From: an uncultured Collinsella sp.
GTDB taxonomy: Bacteria > Actinomycetota > Coriobacteriia > Coriobacteriales > Coriobacteriaceae
DNA length: 64,000 bases
Direction of reading: 5' to 3'
Assembly: GCA_958407465.1 (NCBI GenBank)
Contig: CATYIV010000002.1
Coordinates: forward strand, 1 to 64,000
The position numbers and the translations under genes were made by a program. Below the pieces are notes generated by a model, which was not told the origin of the DNA, made no database searches, and saw only the letters and a program-made list of their open reading frames with translations. Positions 46,509 through 54,174 of this stretch are shown one piece after another. Every line of letters starts with the position of its first letter. Position 1 is the stretch's first letter.

Positions 46509-47186
46509 ATGTCCAAAAAGAACCGTGCCAAGTCCAAGGCCAAGCGCTTTGGCGAGGGCTCGGCCAAGCCGATTGTTTCGGCCGCGACCTATGGCGTGGG
46601 CGGCAATGCGTTTGCGCAGGCTATCGCCGACCCAGTCTCGACGGTGCACTCCAACAAGCCCGAGCTGCTGGTGGTCGACGGTTACAACGTGATCCACTGC
46701 ACGCCGCGCTACGAAAAGCTCGTGTACGACCATTCCGACGATCCGTATTCCAGCGACGTTCACGATATGGCGCGCACGGCGCTCATTAATGACGTAGCTG
46801 CGTTTGCCCAGGGCCGCTACGAGGCCGTGATCGTATTTGACGGCGCGGGCAATATCTCCAGCGAGCGCCCCAACCTACCGGCCCGCGGTGTGCGCATTGA
46901 GTTTTCGCCGACGGGTGTTTCGGCCGATACCGTGGTGCAGAAGCTCTGCATCGAGGCGCGCGAGGAAGGCCGCGCGTGTTCTGTAGTGTCGAGCGACGGC
47001 ACGATCCAGGCCGTCGTCATGGGCAAGGGCGTTACGCGCATCTCGAGCCGTATGCTGGTGGACGAGATCAAACAGATCGACAACGACGTGCACGAGGCCG
47101 AGGAAGCTCCACAAATCAAGATGACTCTGGGCAGTCGCCTGAGCCCCGATGCCCTGGCCAAGCTCAAGGCCCTGCGCGGGAGGTAG
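46509..47186 (+). CDS. YacP-like NYN-domain ribonuclease (Rae1 family)
   Basis: A 225-residue protein with a basic N-terminal extension (about 1-45) and an NYN/PIN-like nuclease domain beginning LLVVDGYNVIHCTPRY, with further acidic residues in VIVFDGAGN and VVSSDGTIQ. The Bacillus homologue Rae1 is a ribosome-associated A-site endoribonuclease. The position after rlmB is conserved. The next gene in Firmicutes, sigH, is absent and a HipA-like gene occupies the place. Confidence 0.88.
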   Translation: MSKKNRAKSKAKRFGEGSAKPIVSAATYGVGGNAFAQAIADPVSTVHSNKPELLVVDGYNVIHCTPRYEKLVYDHSDDPYSSDVHDMARTALINDVAAFAQGRYEAVIVFDGAGNISSERPNLPARGVRIEFSPTGVSADTVVQKLCIEAREEGRACSVVSSDGTIQAVVMGKGVTRISSRMLVDEIKQIDNDVHEAEEAPQIKMTLGSRLSPDALAKLKALRGR

Positions 47187-47213
47187 GGAAGTTGGCGGGG
47201 CAATGCTGCCTCG

Positions 47214-48554
47214 CTAACTCCATTCAGCGATGTCGATCATTCTTTCGAGGCGCCACGTTAGCGCCTCTTTTAGATATGGCAGCCTTGCCGTGAGCGCGTC
47301 GTTTCTGGAAAGAATCTCGATTGCCTCGTCAACGAAGCCTTCGAGTTTGTCGCAGTCAAACCAGCCCATGTCCTCGACGAGCAACATTTGTTTGGCGGGG
47401 CTTGAATGAAATTGTGCGCTGGTAAAACTGTGCTCTCCCGCCCTAAGCTCCTCTAGTGATATGTTGCACCAGAGCGATGAGCCCGAATCGAAGATGGGGG
47501 CAGGTCTGCAAGCTTGCGTGTTTACGTTTCGCACGAGGCCGAAGTTGCGCCAATGACGATCGTAGTTGGCAATGATGTCGTCACATACGATCATGCGGTC
47601 AAGGGCATCCTTGACGCCTGTCACCCCGAGCTCCTCGCAGTTTGCTACATATCGCTCGTAGTCGGTTAGCCGTTCATCTGCGTTTGCGTGCTGGTTTACA
47701 TAGAACGCAGGGACATACTCTTCTTCATCAGTTAAGAAGACATCGCATGTGCTCAGGGCGGAAGTGCCCGTGCCCTCGAGCGAGTAAGGCACATAATCGC
47801 AGGCGTTTAGGATGCGACGGTGGAGCGCGGTCGCCACCAGCTCGTTATAAGGTTCCTGGTCCAGGTGCGCTCCTGCCTTATGCAGAATTCGACGTTCGCC
47901 CTCGCACGTCCAGTACTTTTGAAGATTGCCGTCCGAGGTGTTATCGGGCTTTGCGGCAGCCGCTTTTCCCTCTGGGGCAAAGGGTGCAATGGACAGCGAG
48001 ACGTCATCAAAGGCGTTATTGAAGAAGTTGATATCCTCCCAGGTGAGACCGGAACCTTGGGGCCTAATCCAATACTGGTCGGATAAGGAGAGGCCGAGAT
48101 TTCGCTGGACGAGTTCATCGGGAACATCGACTGCGGCTTCTGCAAGCAGGGAGGCTAGCCCAATGCGTGCGAGCGGGATACCGCGGCCGCGCCACCAGAT
48201 GCGGAAGGAGTCTAGCGATATGGGGCTATTAGGGCCAAATACTCCAATAGGGGCGTGGGCGTAATCGATGTCGGCACCGATGTGGGTAAAGTCTTTTCGC
48301 GATGTACTGTAGACCAGCTGAGCGACTTCGTACGTGCGGTTCATGAGGGTGAACGCGATCTCGCTCTTACCGTGGCCGCGGCGGGGACGTCCCCCCGTTT
48401 TGGTCACAGAGCGGAGTCGCGTGTCGACGCTGTCTTTGTCGATGAGCCATACACCAGAAGCCTTGCGGGCCTCAAGTGCTCCGTTTTTTATGAGCTCCTG
48501 CACCCTGCGCGGAGTGATGCCGAGCAGCTCGGCGGTTTCTTTGGTAGTAAGCAT
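47214..48554 (-). CDS. HTH-HipA-like kinase fusion
   Basis: A 446-residue protein. Residues 1-45 form an excisionase/MerR-like helix-turn-helix (TKETAELLGITPRRVQELI, GVWLIDKDSV), joined by a basic linker (GGRPRRG) to a HipA-like C-terminal kinase domain with DDIIANYDRHWRNFGLVRN (about 325-343) and PIFDSGSSLW (metal-binding Asp). The glycine-rich loop of classical HipA is not evident. No separate antitoxin is beside it; the attached DNA-binding domain and the operator upstream suggest self-regulation. ATG 48554 follows GAAGGG. It converges with yacP. Confidence 0.8.
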   Translation of the reverse strand: MLTTKETAELLGITPRRVQELIKNGALEARKASGVWLIDKDSVDTRLRSVTKTGGRPRRGHGKSEIAFTLMNRTYEVAQLVYSTSRKDFTHIGADIDYAHAPIGVFGPNSPISLDSFRIWWRGRGIPLARIGLASLLAEAAVDVPDELVQRNLGLSLSDQYWIRPQGSGLTWEDINFFNNAFDDVSLSIAPFAPEGKAAAAKPDNTSDGNLQKYWTCEGERRILHKAGAHLDQEPYNELVATALHRRILNACDYVPYSLEGTGTSALSTCDVFLTDEEEYVPAFYVNQHANADERLTDYERYVANCEELGVTGVKDALDRMIVCDDIIANYDRHWRNFGLVRNVNTQACRPAPIFDSGSSLWCNISLEELRAGEHSFTSAQFHSSPAKQMLLVEDMGWFDCDKLEGFVDEAIEILSRNDALTARLPYLKEALTWRLERMIDIAEWS

Positions 48555-48558
48555 CGCG

Positions 48559-48631
48559 AAACCCTTCGCCAGAACGAATAGTTTTATATATAGCAATTGT
48601 AATTAAAACTATTCGTTCTGGCGAATGGTTT
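48559..48631 (-). promoter_or_regulatory. Long palindromic operator of the HTH-HipA-like gene
   Basis: A perfect 22-bp inverted repeat (48565-48586 with 48604-48625, TTCGCCAGAACGAATAGTTT and its inverse) extends to about 28 bp per arm with one mismatch. The 17-bp AT-rich centre (TATATATAGCAATTGTAAT) likely contains the promoter. The inner side reaches the ribosome binding site, only 10 bp from the start codon. Confidence 0.85.
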
Positions 48632-48778
48632 TAAGATTGAGGGCGCACTGACAGAAATGAACGGGCCTGGTACGCGTTGTTGCTGGATTTTGCATATTTG
48701 TATAACGCCGTGCGGCCTGTTGCGCCCCGTCCGCAATTCCTTTATTCTTAACTCGCTTCGCGTGAAAGCGCCAAGTGT

Positions 48779-48853
48779 GCCAGTGTGGCGCAACGGTAGC
48801 GCAACTGATTTGTAATCAGTGGGTTGCAGGTTCGATTCCTGTCACTGGCTCCA
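48779..48853 (+). tRNA. tRNA-Thr (UGU), CCA encoded
   Basis: A 75-nt cloverleaf. The acceptor stem is GCCAGTG/CACTGGC, the D-arm is GGCGCAACGGTAGCGC, the anticodon stem-loop is CTGATTTGTAATCAG (anticodon UGU), the T-arm is GCAGGTTCGATTCCTGT, and CCA is encoded. Confidence 0.96.
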
Positions 48854-48948
48854 TGAGAGTTTCGGTCTCTGTTTCCTTGTGGGACAGGGCCCGTTTCTAT
48901 TTATGTCGATAAGTCAGCGTGTTTGGCGCCAACCAAGCTTCAGGTTTG

Positions 48949-49164
48949 TCTCGATCCGTAACACGAGTGGGCTGAAGACCCTCCTTATAGTTACAGATCG
49001 AAACATTGCCAAGGGAAGGCCGATAACATCTCGATCCGTAACACGAAGAGGCTGAAAACCGTTCTTACTGTTACAGAATGAGACGTAAGCGGGGGTTTCT
49101 GCGAAACATCTCGATCTGTAACAGATAGGGGAGGAATAACCCTCTTACTGTTACAGGTCGAGAC
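48949..49164. repeat. Three 56-nt hairpin units at an exact 80-bp period
   Basis: Units at 48949-49004, 49029-49084 and 49109-49164 all begin TCTCGATC(C/T)GTAACA. They end in a roughly complementary GTTACAG ... CGAGAC, so each can fold as a hairpin. They are separated by two unrelated 24-nt spacers. The copies are similar but not identical. No coding potential is convincing here. Confidence 0.85.
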
Positions 49165-49195
49165 ATAGGCCGGGGCGAGGTTGGTCATCGTCATC

Positions 49196-49337
49196 GAGCG
49201 TGGATTATCGGACACACGAGCGTGGAAAATCTTCCGCCTAGTGAATGAGCGTGGATAATCTGCCACTTTGGATTCGATGGCACGGCAAAGCGGGAGATTA
49301 TCCACGCTCGATTTCAAACGGAAGAAAATCCACGCTC
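49196..49337. repeat. Five copies of GAGCGTGGAWWATC arranged as a nested palindrome
   Basis: Copies on the plus strand at 49196-49209, 49218-49231 and 49247-49260 face inverted copies at 49296-49309 and 49324-49337. Copy 3 pairs with copy 4 as the inner stem (GATAATCT/AGATTATC). Copy 2 pairs with copy 5 as the outer stem and extends through ATCTTCCG. The element lies between the 80-bp repeats and the tRNA-Tyr promoter. Confidence 0.85.
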
Positions 49338-49564
49338 GATTTTGCCTGGGAAGAGCAATCTTCTGTCTGGGCAGCCCCGATCTCGACCTATATATAGGTG
49401 CAAATAAGCTGGTATCGAAGTTCGATACTGAAGGTGTACTCCACTACAGCAAAGTGTTACCTTGGGAAACGTCACCTCAGTATCCAAAACCACTGTCCTT
49501 CATATCCAAACTCAATAAAACCGCAGGTCACGGCTATATAGATACGCCCGGCACCGTGTATCTA
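49338..49564. other. Gene-free stretch upstream of the tRNA-Tyr promoter
   Basis: I see no supported gene or repeat in this 227-bp part. An open frame starting at 49268 crosses the nested palindrome and the tRNA promoter and has no recognisable protein features. Confidence 0.5.
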
Positions 49565-49604
49565 GAGGTTTTCGTTGACAGCCCCCAAGGTGGCATCGTA
49601 TTAT
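49565..49604 (+). promoter_or_regulatory. Promoter of the tRNA-Tyr/Thr/Met cluster
   Basis: TTGACA (49575-49580) and TATTAT (49599-49604) are 18 bp apart. The upstream sequence GAGGTTTTCGTTGACAGC (49565-49582) recurs with one change at the rpmG promoter (51395-51412). Confidence 0.85.
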
Positions 49605-49665
49605 CTTCTCGTTCGCGGGGGCGGCGGTCCAAAAGACCAAAGGACCTGCGGATACTTGAACGATT

Positions 49666-49747
49666 GGGAGTTTGCCCGAGTGGTTAATGGGGACGGGCTG
49701 TAAACCCGTTGGCTCTGCCTACATAGGTTCGAATCCTATAGCTCCCA
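49666..49747 (+). tRNA. tRNA-Tyr (GUA), CCA not encoded
   Basis: An 82-nt type-II tRNA. The acceptor stem is GGGAGTT/AGCTCCC, the anticodon loop is CTGTAAA (GUA), there is an extended variable arm, and the T-arm is ATAGGTTCGAATCCTAT. The discriminator A is followed by CCC, so CCA must be added afterwards, unlike the other tRNAs in the window. Confidence 0.94.
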
Positions 49748-49757
49748 CCCGTCAAGT

Positions 49758-49833
49758 GCCTGTATAGCTCAGTCGGTAGAGCACTTCGTTGGTAACGAAG
49801 AGGTCACCAGTTCAAGTCTGGTTGCAGGCTCCA
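49758..49833 (+). tRNA. tRNA-Thr (GGU), CCA encoded
   Basis: A 76-nt cloverleaf. The acceptor is GCCTGTA/TGCAGGC, the anticodon stem-loop is CTTCGTTGGTAACGAAG (anticodon GGU), the T-arm is CCAGTTCAAGTCTGG, and CCA is encoded. It is the second tRNA-Thr in this region. Confidence 0.95.
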
Positions 49834-49836
49834 TCC

Positions 49837-49913
49837 GGCGGTGTAGCTCAGTTGGTTAGAGCACACGGTTCATACCCGTGGCGTCACTGGTTCGAATCCA
49901 GTCACCGCTACCA
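49837..49913 (+). tRNA. tRNA-Met (CAU), probably elongator
   Basis: A 77-nt cloverleaf. The anticodon stem-loop is CACGGTTCATACCCGTG (anticodon CAU), the T-arm is CTGGTTCGAATCCAG, and CCA is encoded. The three consecutive G-C pairs of the initiator anticodon stem are absent, so it is read as the elongator tRNA. Confidence 0.93.
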
Positions 49914-49924
49914 TAGGTAACACG

Positions 49925-49955
49925 GTGGCTTCTCAATAGTATGTTGAGAGGCCAC
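49925..49955 (+). terminator. Hairpin between the tRNA cluster and tuf
   Basis: GTGGCTTCTCAA pairs with TTGAGAGGCCAC (one G-T pair). No U-run follows, so it may be a processing site between tRNA-Met and tuf rather than a full terminator. Confidence 0.6.
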
Positions 49956-50009
49956 TATGGTATAAAGGCAAAGTCCCGTCCGGGGACGACCTGTTAAGAG
50001 GAGGGCTTT

Positions 50010-51200
50010 ATGGCCAAAGAGAAGTTTGAGCGCACTAAGCCGCATGTTAACATCGGCACCATTGGTCACGTCGACCACGGCAAGACCACGCTGACCGCTG
50101 CCATCACCAAGGTTCTCTCCGAGACCGAGGGCTGCAAGGCTGACTTCACTGCGTTCGAGAACATCGACAAGGCTCCCGAGGAGCGCGAGCGCGGCATTAC
50201 GATTTCCGTCTCCCACGTTGAGTACGAGACCGCTGCCCGTCACTACGCTCACGTTGACTGCCCGGGCCACGCTGACTACGTCAAGAACATGATCTCCGGC
50301 GCTGCTCAGATGGACGGCGCTATCCTGGTCATCGCTGCTACCGACGGCCCCATGGCTCAGACCCGCGAGCACATCCTGCTCGCCCGTCAGGTCGGCGTTC
50401 CCTACATCGTCGTCTTCCTGAACAAGTGCGACATGGTCGACGATGACGAGCTCATCGACCTCGTCGAGATGGAGACCCGTGAGCTCCTCTCCGAGTACGA
50501 TTTCCCCGGCGACGACATCCCCGTCATCCGTGGCTCCGCTCTGGGCGCTCTCGAGGGCGACGCCAAGTGGATGGACGCCATTCGCGAGCTCATGAAGGCC
50601 GTCGACGAGTACATCCCGACGCCTGCTCGTAACAACGACCTCCCGTTCCTGATGGCCGTTGAGGACGTTATGACCATCTCCGGCCGTGGTACCGTTGCTA
50701 CTGGCCGTGTCGAGCGCGGTGAGCTCAAGCTCAACGAGCCCGTCGAGATCGTCGGCATCAAGGATACCCAGAACACCGTCGTTACCGGTATCGAGATGTT
50801 CCGTAAGTCCATGGACTTCTGCGAGGCTGGCGACAACGTCGGTCTGCTGCTCCGCGGCATCAAGCGTGAGGACATCGAGCGCGGCCAGGTTCTCTGCAAG
50901 CCCGGTTCGGTTACCCCGCACACCAAGTTCACCGGCGAGATCTACGTTCTGACCAAGGAGGAGGGCGGCCGTCACACCCCGTTCTTCGATGGTTATCGTC
51001 CTCAGTTCTACTTCCGTACCACCGACGTTACCGGTACGGTCAAGCTCCCCGAGGGCACCGAGATGGCTATGCCTGGTGACCACATCACCATCGAGGGCGA
51101 CCTCATCCACCCGATCGCCATGGAGGAGGGCCTGCGCTTCGCTATCCGCGAGGGTGGCCACACCGTCGGTTCGGGCATCGTCTCCACGATCATTGAGTAA
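50010..51200 (+). CDS. tuf: Elongation factor Tu
   Basis: EF-Tu delivers aminoacyl-tRNA to the ribosome as a GTPase. The 396-residue protein has [14 protein letters not shown] (G1), RGITI (G2), DCPGHADY (G3), NKCDM (G4) and domains 2-3 with [12 protein letters not shown]. The length is normal. AAGAGGAGGG precedes the ATG. It follows a tRNA cluster rather than fusA, and ends at a strong terminator. Confidence 0.98.
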   Translation: MAKEKFERTKPHVNIGTIGHVDHGKTTLTAAITKVLSETEGCKADFTAFENIDKAPEERERGITISVSHVEYETAARHYAHVDCPGHADYVKNMISGAAQMDGAILVIAATDGPMAQTREHILLARQVGVPYIVVFLNKCDMVDDDELIDLVEMETRELLSEYDFPGDDIPVIRGSALGALEGDAKWMDAIRELMKAVDEYIPTPARNNDLPFLMAVEDVMTISGRGTVATGRVERGELKLNEPVEIVGIKDTQNTVVTGIEMFRKSMDFCEAGDNVGLLLRGIKREDIERGQVLCKPGSVTPHTKFTGEIYVLTKEEGGRHTPFFDGYRPQFYFRTTDVTGTVKLPEGTEMAMPGDHITIEGDLIHPIAMEEGLRFAIREGGHTVGSGIVSTIIE

Positions 51201-51228
51201 ATTAGCTCTTTGATATAGCTGACTTAGA

Positions 51229-51263
51229 GAACCCGGCACTTATATGGGTGCCGGGTTCTTTTC
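51229..51263 (+). terminator. Terminator of tuf
   Basis: GAACCCGGCAC pairs with GTGCCGGGTTC, an 11-bp stem followed by TTTTCT. Confidence 0.92.
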
Positions 51264-51394
51264 TGCAATGGATATTGAGCCGTTGCTGGTGTCGAGAGGA
51301 TCGATAATGGTCCTGGATGCACCGTCGATTAGCTCTCGATGGCTTCATTGATGTGTTCCAAATATGAATGGATCCACCGAGAACCAATTGACTC

Positions 51395-51434
51395 GAGGTT
51401 TTCATTGACAGCACTTACGTGGAGCTGATAAAGT
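51395..51434 (+). promoter_or_regulatory. Promoter of rpmG-secE
   Basis: TTGACA (51405-51410) and TAAAGT (51429-51434) are 18 bp apart. The upstream GAGGTTTTCATTGACAGC matches the tRNA cluster promoter at 49565-49582 in 17 of 18 positions. Confidence 0.8.
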
Positions 51435-51479
51435 AACAACTCGTGCCCGTACGGGGCGGAAATGAAAGGTTCAGGATAC

Positions 51480-51629
51480 ATGCGTACTCTAGTTACTCTT
51501 GCGTGCACTGAGTGCAAGCGCCGCAACTATACGACCACCAAGAACAAGTCGACCATGCCTGATCGTATGGAGATCAAGAAGTATTGCCCCTGGTGCCGTC
51601 ACCACACGCTGCACAAAGAGACTCGCTAG
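51480..51629 (+). CDS. rpmG: 50S ribosomal protein L33
   Basis: A 49-residue ribosomal protein. Two CxxC pairs, CTECK and CPWC, mark the zinc-binding (C+) form of L33. The sequence [22 protein letters not shown] is typical, and is given here in two parts: [11 protein letters not shown] and [26 protein letters not shown] precedes the ATG. The order rpmG-tRNA-Trp-secE-nusG is common in Gram-positive bacteria. Confidence 0.96.
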   Translation: MRTLVTLACTECKRRNYTTTKNKSTMPDRMEIKKYCPWCRHHTLHKETR

Positions 51630-51642
51630 TCTCTAGTCACAT

Positions 51643-51718
51643 ACGCCAGTAGTTCAATTGGTAGAGCATCGGTCTCCAAAACCGAGTGTTGAGGGTTCGA
51701 GTCCTTCCTGGCGTGCCA
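51643..51718 (+). tRNA. tRNA-Trp (CCA), 3' CCA encoded
   Basis: A 76-nt cloverleaf. The acceptor is ACGCCAG/CTGGCGT, the anticodon stem-loop is CGGTCTCCAAAACCG (anticodon CCA), the T-arm is AGGGTTCGAGTCCTT, and the 3' end is GCCA. It lies between rpmG and secE. Confidence 0.96.
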
Positions 51719-51728
51719 GTCATTATTC

Positions 51729-51754
51729 CGTAAGCTCCCACTTGGGGGCTTACG
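51729..51754 (+). terminator. Hairpin between tRNA-Trp and secE
   Basis: CGTAAGC and CCCA pair with TGGG and GCTTACG to form a stem followed by GTTTACT. It is probably a tRNA processing or attenuation hairpin. Confidence 0.6.
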
Positions 51755-51794
51755 GTTTACTCATGTATAAGCGCATTGCGCGGAGGTAACCCAA

Positions 51795-52133
51795 ATGGCC
51801 AACAAGAAGAACAAGAAGAAGGCTCAGCAGCCGGCACCTGCCAACAAAGCTGCCGCCAACTCCAAGGTTGAGGCCAAGAAGGCCGTTGCCAAGAAGAACG
51901 AGAAGGCTGCGAAGTCCAAGAAGAACGAGAAGCCTGGTTTCTTCGCCCGCACCAAGAAGTATTTCGCTTCGGTCAAGTCCGAGATGAAGCGTGTCACGTG
52001 GCCCGATAAGAAGGAGCTCGTGAACTACTCGGTTGTTGTTTGCGCTTCTCTGATCGTCGTCGGCGTCGTCATCGCTCTGCTCGATGCTGGCTTTGGCGAG
52101 GCTCTTGCTCTGTTCTCTGGATTGAGGGGCTAA
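51795..52133 (+). CDS. secE: Preprotein translocase subunit SecE
   Basis: SecE is the essential clamp of the SecYEG channel. The 112-residue protein has a long lysine/alanine-rich N-terminus (about 1-50), the conserved amphipathic helix KKYFASVKSEMKRVTWPDKK, and a single membrane helix (YSVVVCASLIVVGVVIALLD). GGAGG precedes the ATG. nusG follows after 3 bp. Confidence 0.94.
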   Translation: MANKKNKKKAQQPAPANKAAANSKVEAKKAVAKKNEKAAKSKKNEKPGFFARTKKYFASVKSEMKRVTWPDKKELVNYSVVVCASLIVVGVVIALLDAGFGEALALFSGLRG

Positions 52134-52136
52134 ACC

Positions 52137-52673
52137 ATGTCTAAGCGTTGGTACGTCGTTCACACTTACTCTGGATACGAGAACCGCGTTAAGTCCGATC
52201 TCGAGCATCGCATCGAGACTATGGGCATGCAGGACCGTATCTTTGATATCGAGATTCCTATGGAGCGCGTCACCGAGATTAAAGAGGGTGGCAAGCGTGA
52301 GACCAAGGATTCCAAGATCTTCCCGGGTTATGTCCTGGTCCGCATGGAGATGGATGACGATGCTTGGACGTGTGTTCGTAACACGCCTGGCGTCACCGGT
52401 TTCCTAGGCGGCAACGGCAAGCCCGCTCCGCTTTCCCGCGACGAGTACAACAAGATGACTCGTCGTCCCGGTAAGGGCGATTCGCCCAAGCGCACCTCGG
52501 TTGATATTGAGGTCGGTACGTCCGTCCGCGTCACCGATGGCCCGCTTACCGACTTTGATGGCAAGGTCTCCGAGGTTAACACCGAGGCTGGCAAGCTCAA
52601 GGTCACGCTGATGATCTTTGGCCGCGAGACGCCGGTCGAGCTCGACTTTAACCAGGTCGCTGTCATCGCTTAA
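52137..52673 (+). CDS. nusG: Transcription termination/antitermination factor NusG
   Basis: NusG binds RNA polymerase and links it to Rho and the ribosome. The 178-residue protein has the NGN domain ([36 protein letters not shown]) and the C-terminal KOW domain ([20 protein letters not shown]). It is coupled to secE. Confidence 0.97.
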   Translation: MSKRWYVVHTYSGYENRVKSDLEHRIETMGMQDRIFDIEIPMERVTEIKEGGKRETKDSKIFPGYVLVRMEMDDDAWTCVRNTPGVTGFLGGNGKPAPLSRDEYNKMTRRPGKGDSPKRTSVDIEVGTSVRVTDGPLTDFDGKVSEVNTEAGKLKVTLMIFGRETPVELDFNQVAVIA

Positions 52674-52793
52674 GTTTTCGTCCGTTCGCGCGAGCGTGCT
52701 TCTTCTGTGACTGCTCATCTCAGGAGTGCTTCTAACACGTGCGTGCTTACGATATAGCAAGTACTTCACACTCGTGATTCGAAAGGAATGACC

Positions 52794-53222
52794 ATGGCTG
52801 AGAAGAAGGTTGCCAACGTCATTAAGCTCCAGATTCCTGCTGGTGCAGCAAACCCCGCTCCTCCCGTCGGCCCCGCCCTGGGCGCTGCTGGCGTGAACAT
52901 CATGCAGTTCTGCCAGGCCTTTAACGCCGAGACGCAGGACAAGAAGGGTGACATCATCCCCGTTGAGATCTCTGTCTACGAGGACAAGTCCTTCTCCTTC
53001 ATCACCAAGACCCCGCCGGCGGCTCACCTTATCAAGAAGGAGCTGAACCTCAAGTCTGGTTCCGCTAAGCCCCAGGCTGACAAGGTTGGTCAGCTCTCCC
53101 AGGAGCAGCTCACCAAGATCGCCGAGATCAAGATGCCGGACCTCAATGCCAACGACATTGACGCCGCCAAGAAGATCATCGCCGGTACCGCCCGTTCCAT
53201 GGGCGTCACCATCGCTGAGTAG
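52794..53222 (+). CDS. rplK: 50S ribosomal protein L11
   Basis: L11 forms the stalk base of the large subunit. The 142-residue protein has [20 protein letters not shown] (rRNA and thiostrepton region) and the C-terminal domain ending [12 protein letters not shown]. The start at ATG 52794 is preferred over ATG 52788 because AAAGGA (52782-52787) is then 6 nt away. It follows nusG by 120 bp, with no clear terminator between. Confidence 0.97.
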   Translation: MAEKKVANVIKLQIPAGAANPAPPVGPALGAAGVNIMQFCQAFNAETQDKKGDIIPVEISVYEDKSFSFITKTPPAAHLIKKELNLKSGSAKPQADKVGQLSQEQLTKIAEIKMPDLNANDIDAAKKIIAGTARSMGVTIAE

Positions 53223-53339
53223 CGATTTCTTATGGTAACGGCGGGTGCTCCGACCGGGGCGCCCGTTAAATGTGTGCAATAGGGCACACGATACGATGTG
53301 GGAGGGCTCACGCCCGTTTAACCACAGGAGGTAATGCAC

Positions 53340-54047
53340 ATGGCTAAGCATGGTAAGAGCTATAACGCCGCTGCCGAGAAGATCGACCGCGCAACGCTCT
53401 ACACCCCCCTTCAGGCTGCCAAGCTCATCAAGGAGCTCGACACCGCCAAGTTCGACGAGACCGTCGAGGCTCACTTCCGTCTGGGCATCGATACTCGTAA
53501 GGCTGACCAGAACATCCGTGGTTCCATCTCCCTGCCCCACGGCACCGGCAAGACCGTTCGTGTTGCCGTCTTCGCCGAGGGCGAGAAGGCCCGTGAGGCT
53601 GAGGCTGCCGGCGCCGACATCATCGGTTCCGACGAGCTCGTCGCCCAGATTCAGAAGGGCGAGATCAACTTCGACGCCGCTATCGCTACGCCGAACATGA
53701 TGGCCAAGGTTGGCCGCATCGGTAAGATCCTTGGTCCCCGTGGCCTCATGCCGAACCCCAAGCTCGGCACCGTGACCATGGACGTCGCCAAGATGGTCTC
53801 CGAGCTCAAGGCTGGCCGCGTTGAGTACCGCGCCGACCGCTACGGCATCTGCCACGTGCCCCTGGGCAAGAAGTCCTTCTCTGAGCAGCAGCTCGTCGAG
53901 AACTACGCTGCCCTGTACACCGAGATTCTGCGCGTCAAGCCCTCTTCTGCTAAGGGCAAGTACGTCAAGTCCATCTCCGTGTCTTCCACCATGGGCCCTG
54001 GCGTCAAGGTCGATCCCGCTGTCCAGCGTGACTTCCTGGCTGAGTAA
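53340..54047 (+). CDS. rplA: 50S ribosomal protein L1
   Basis: L1 forms the mobile stalk near the E site and autoregulates its operon in many bacteria. The 235-residue protein has the two-domain pattern, with [18 protein letters not shown], the domain-2 motif [20 protein letters not shown], and MGPGVKVDP at the end. AGGAGG (53326-53331) sets the start at ATG 53340 rather than 53334. rplJ-rplL do not follow; a terminator does. Confidence 0.97.
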   Translation: MAKHGKSYNAAAEKIDRATLYTPLQAAKLIKELDTAKFDETVEAHFRLGIDTRKADQNIRGSISLPHGTGKTVRVAVFAEGEKAREAEAAGADIIGSDELVAQIQKGEINFDAAIATPNMMAKVGRIGKILGPRGLMPNPKLGTVTMDVAKMVSELKAGRVEYRADRYGICHVPLGKKSFSEQQLVENYAALYTEILRVKPSSAKGKYVKSISVSSTMGPGVKVDPAVQRDFLAE

Positions 54048-54083
54048 CTGCTAGTTACTGCCTGAGTACAGCAAGCATTGCTA

Positions 54084-54122
54084 AAGAAACCCGGTTCTGC
54101 CTTGTGCAGGACCGGGTTTCTT
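54084..54122 (+). terminator. Terminator of rplK-rplA
   Basis: AAGAAACCCGGTTCTGC pairs with GCAGGACCGGGTTTCTT around CTTGT, and the stem ends in T-rich sequence. Confidence 0.9.
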
Positions 54123-54135
54123 GCTATCGCGTCAA

Positions 54136-54174
54136 AACCACCATAAAGGGGACAGTGTCCCCTTTATGGTGGTT
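54136..54174. repeat. Perfect 39-nt palindrome on the phosphoesterase stop codon
   Basis: AACCACCATAAAGGGGACA, a single G, and its exact inverse make a 19-bp perfect palindrome. Its right end covers the first bases of the stop codon (54173-54175) of the leftward phosphoesterase gene. It contains the GGGGACA core of the palindromic family also seen at 19376, 27045, 56852, 57899 and 57949. Confidence 0.9.

Noticed and set aside
48949..49164. CRISPR array
   Set aside because: The repeats are 56 nt, imperfect and self-complementary with only two 24-nt spacers, and no cas genes are present.
49268..49687. 139-residue open frame before tRNA-Tyr
   Set aside because: It crosses the nested palindrome, the tRNA promoter and the start of tRNA-Tyr, and shows no protein-like conservation or start signal.
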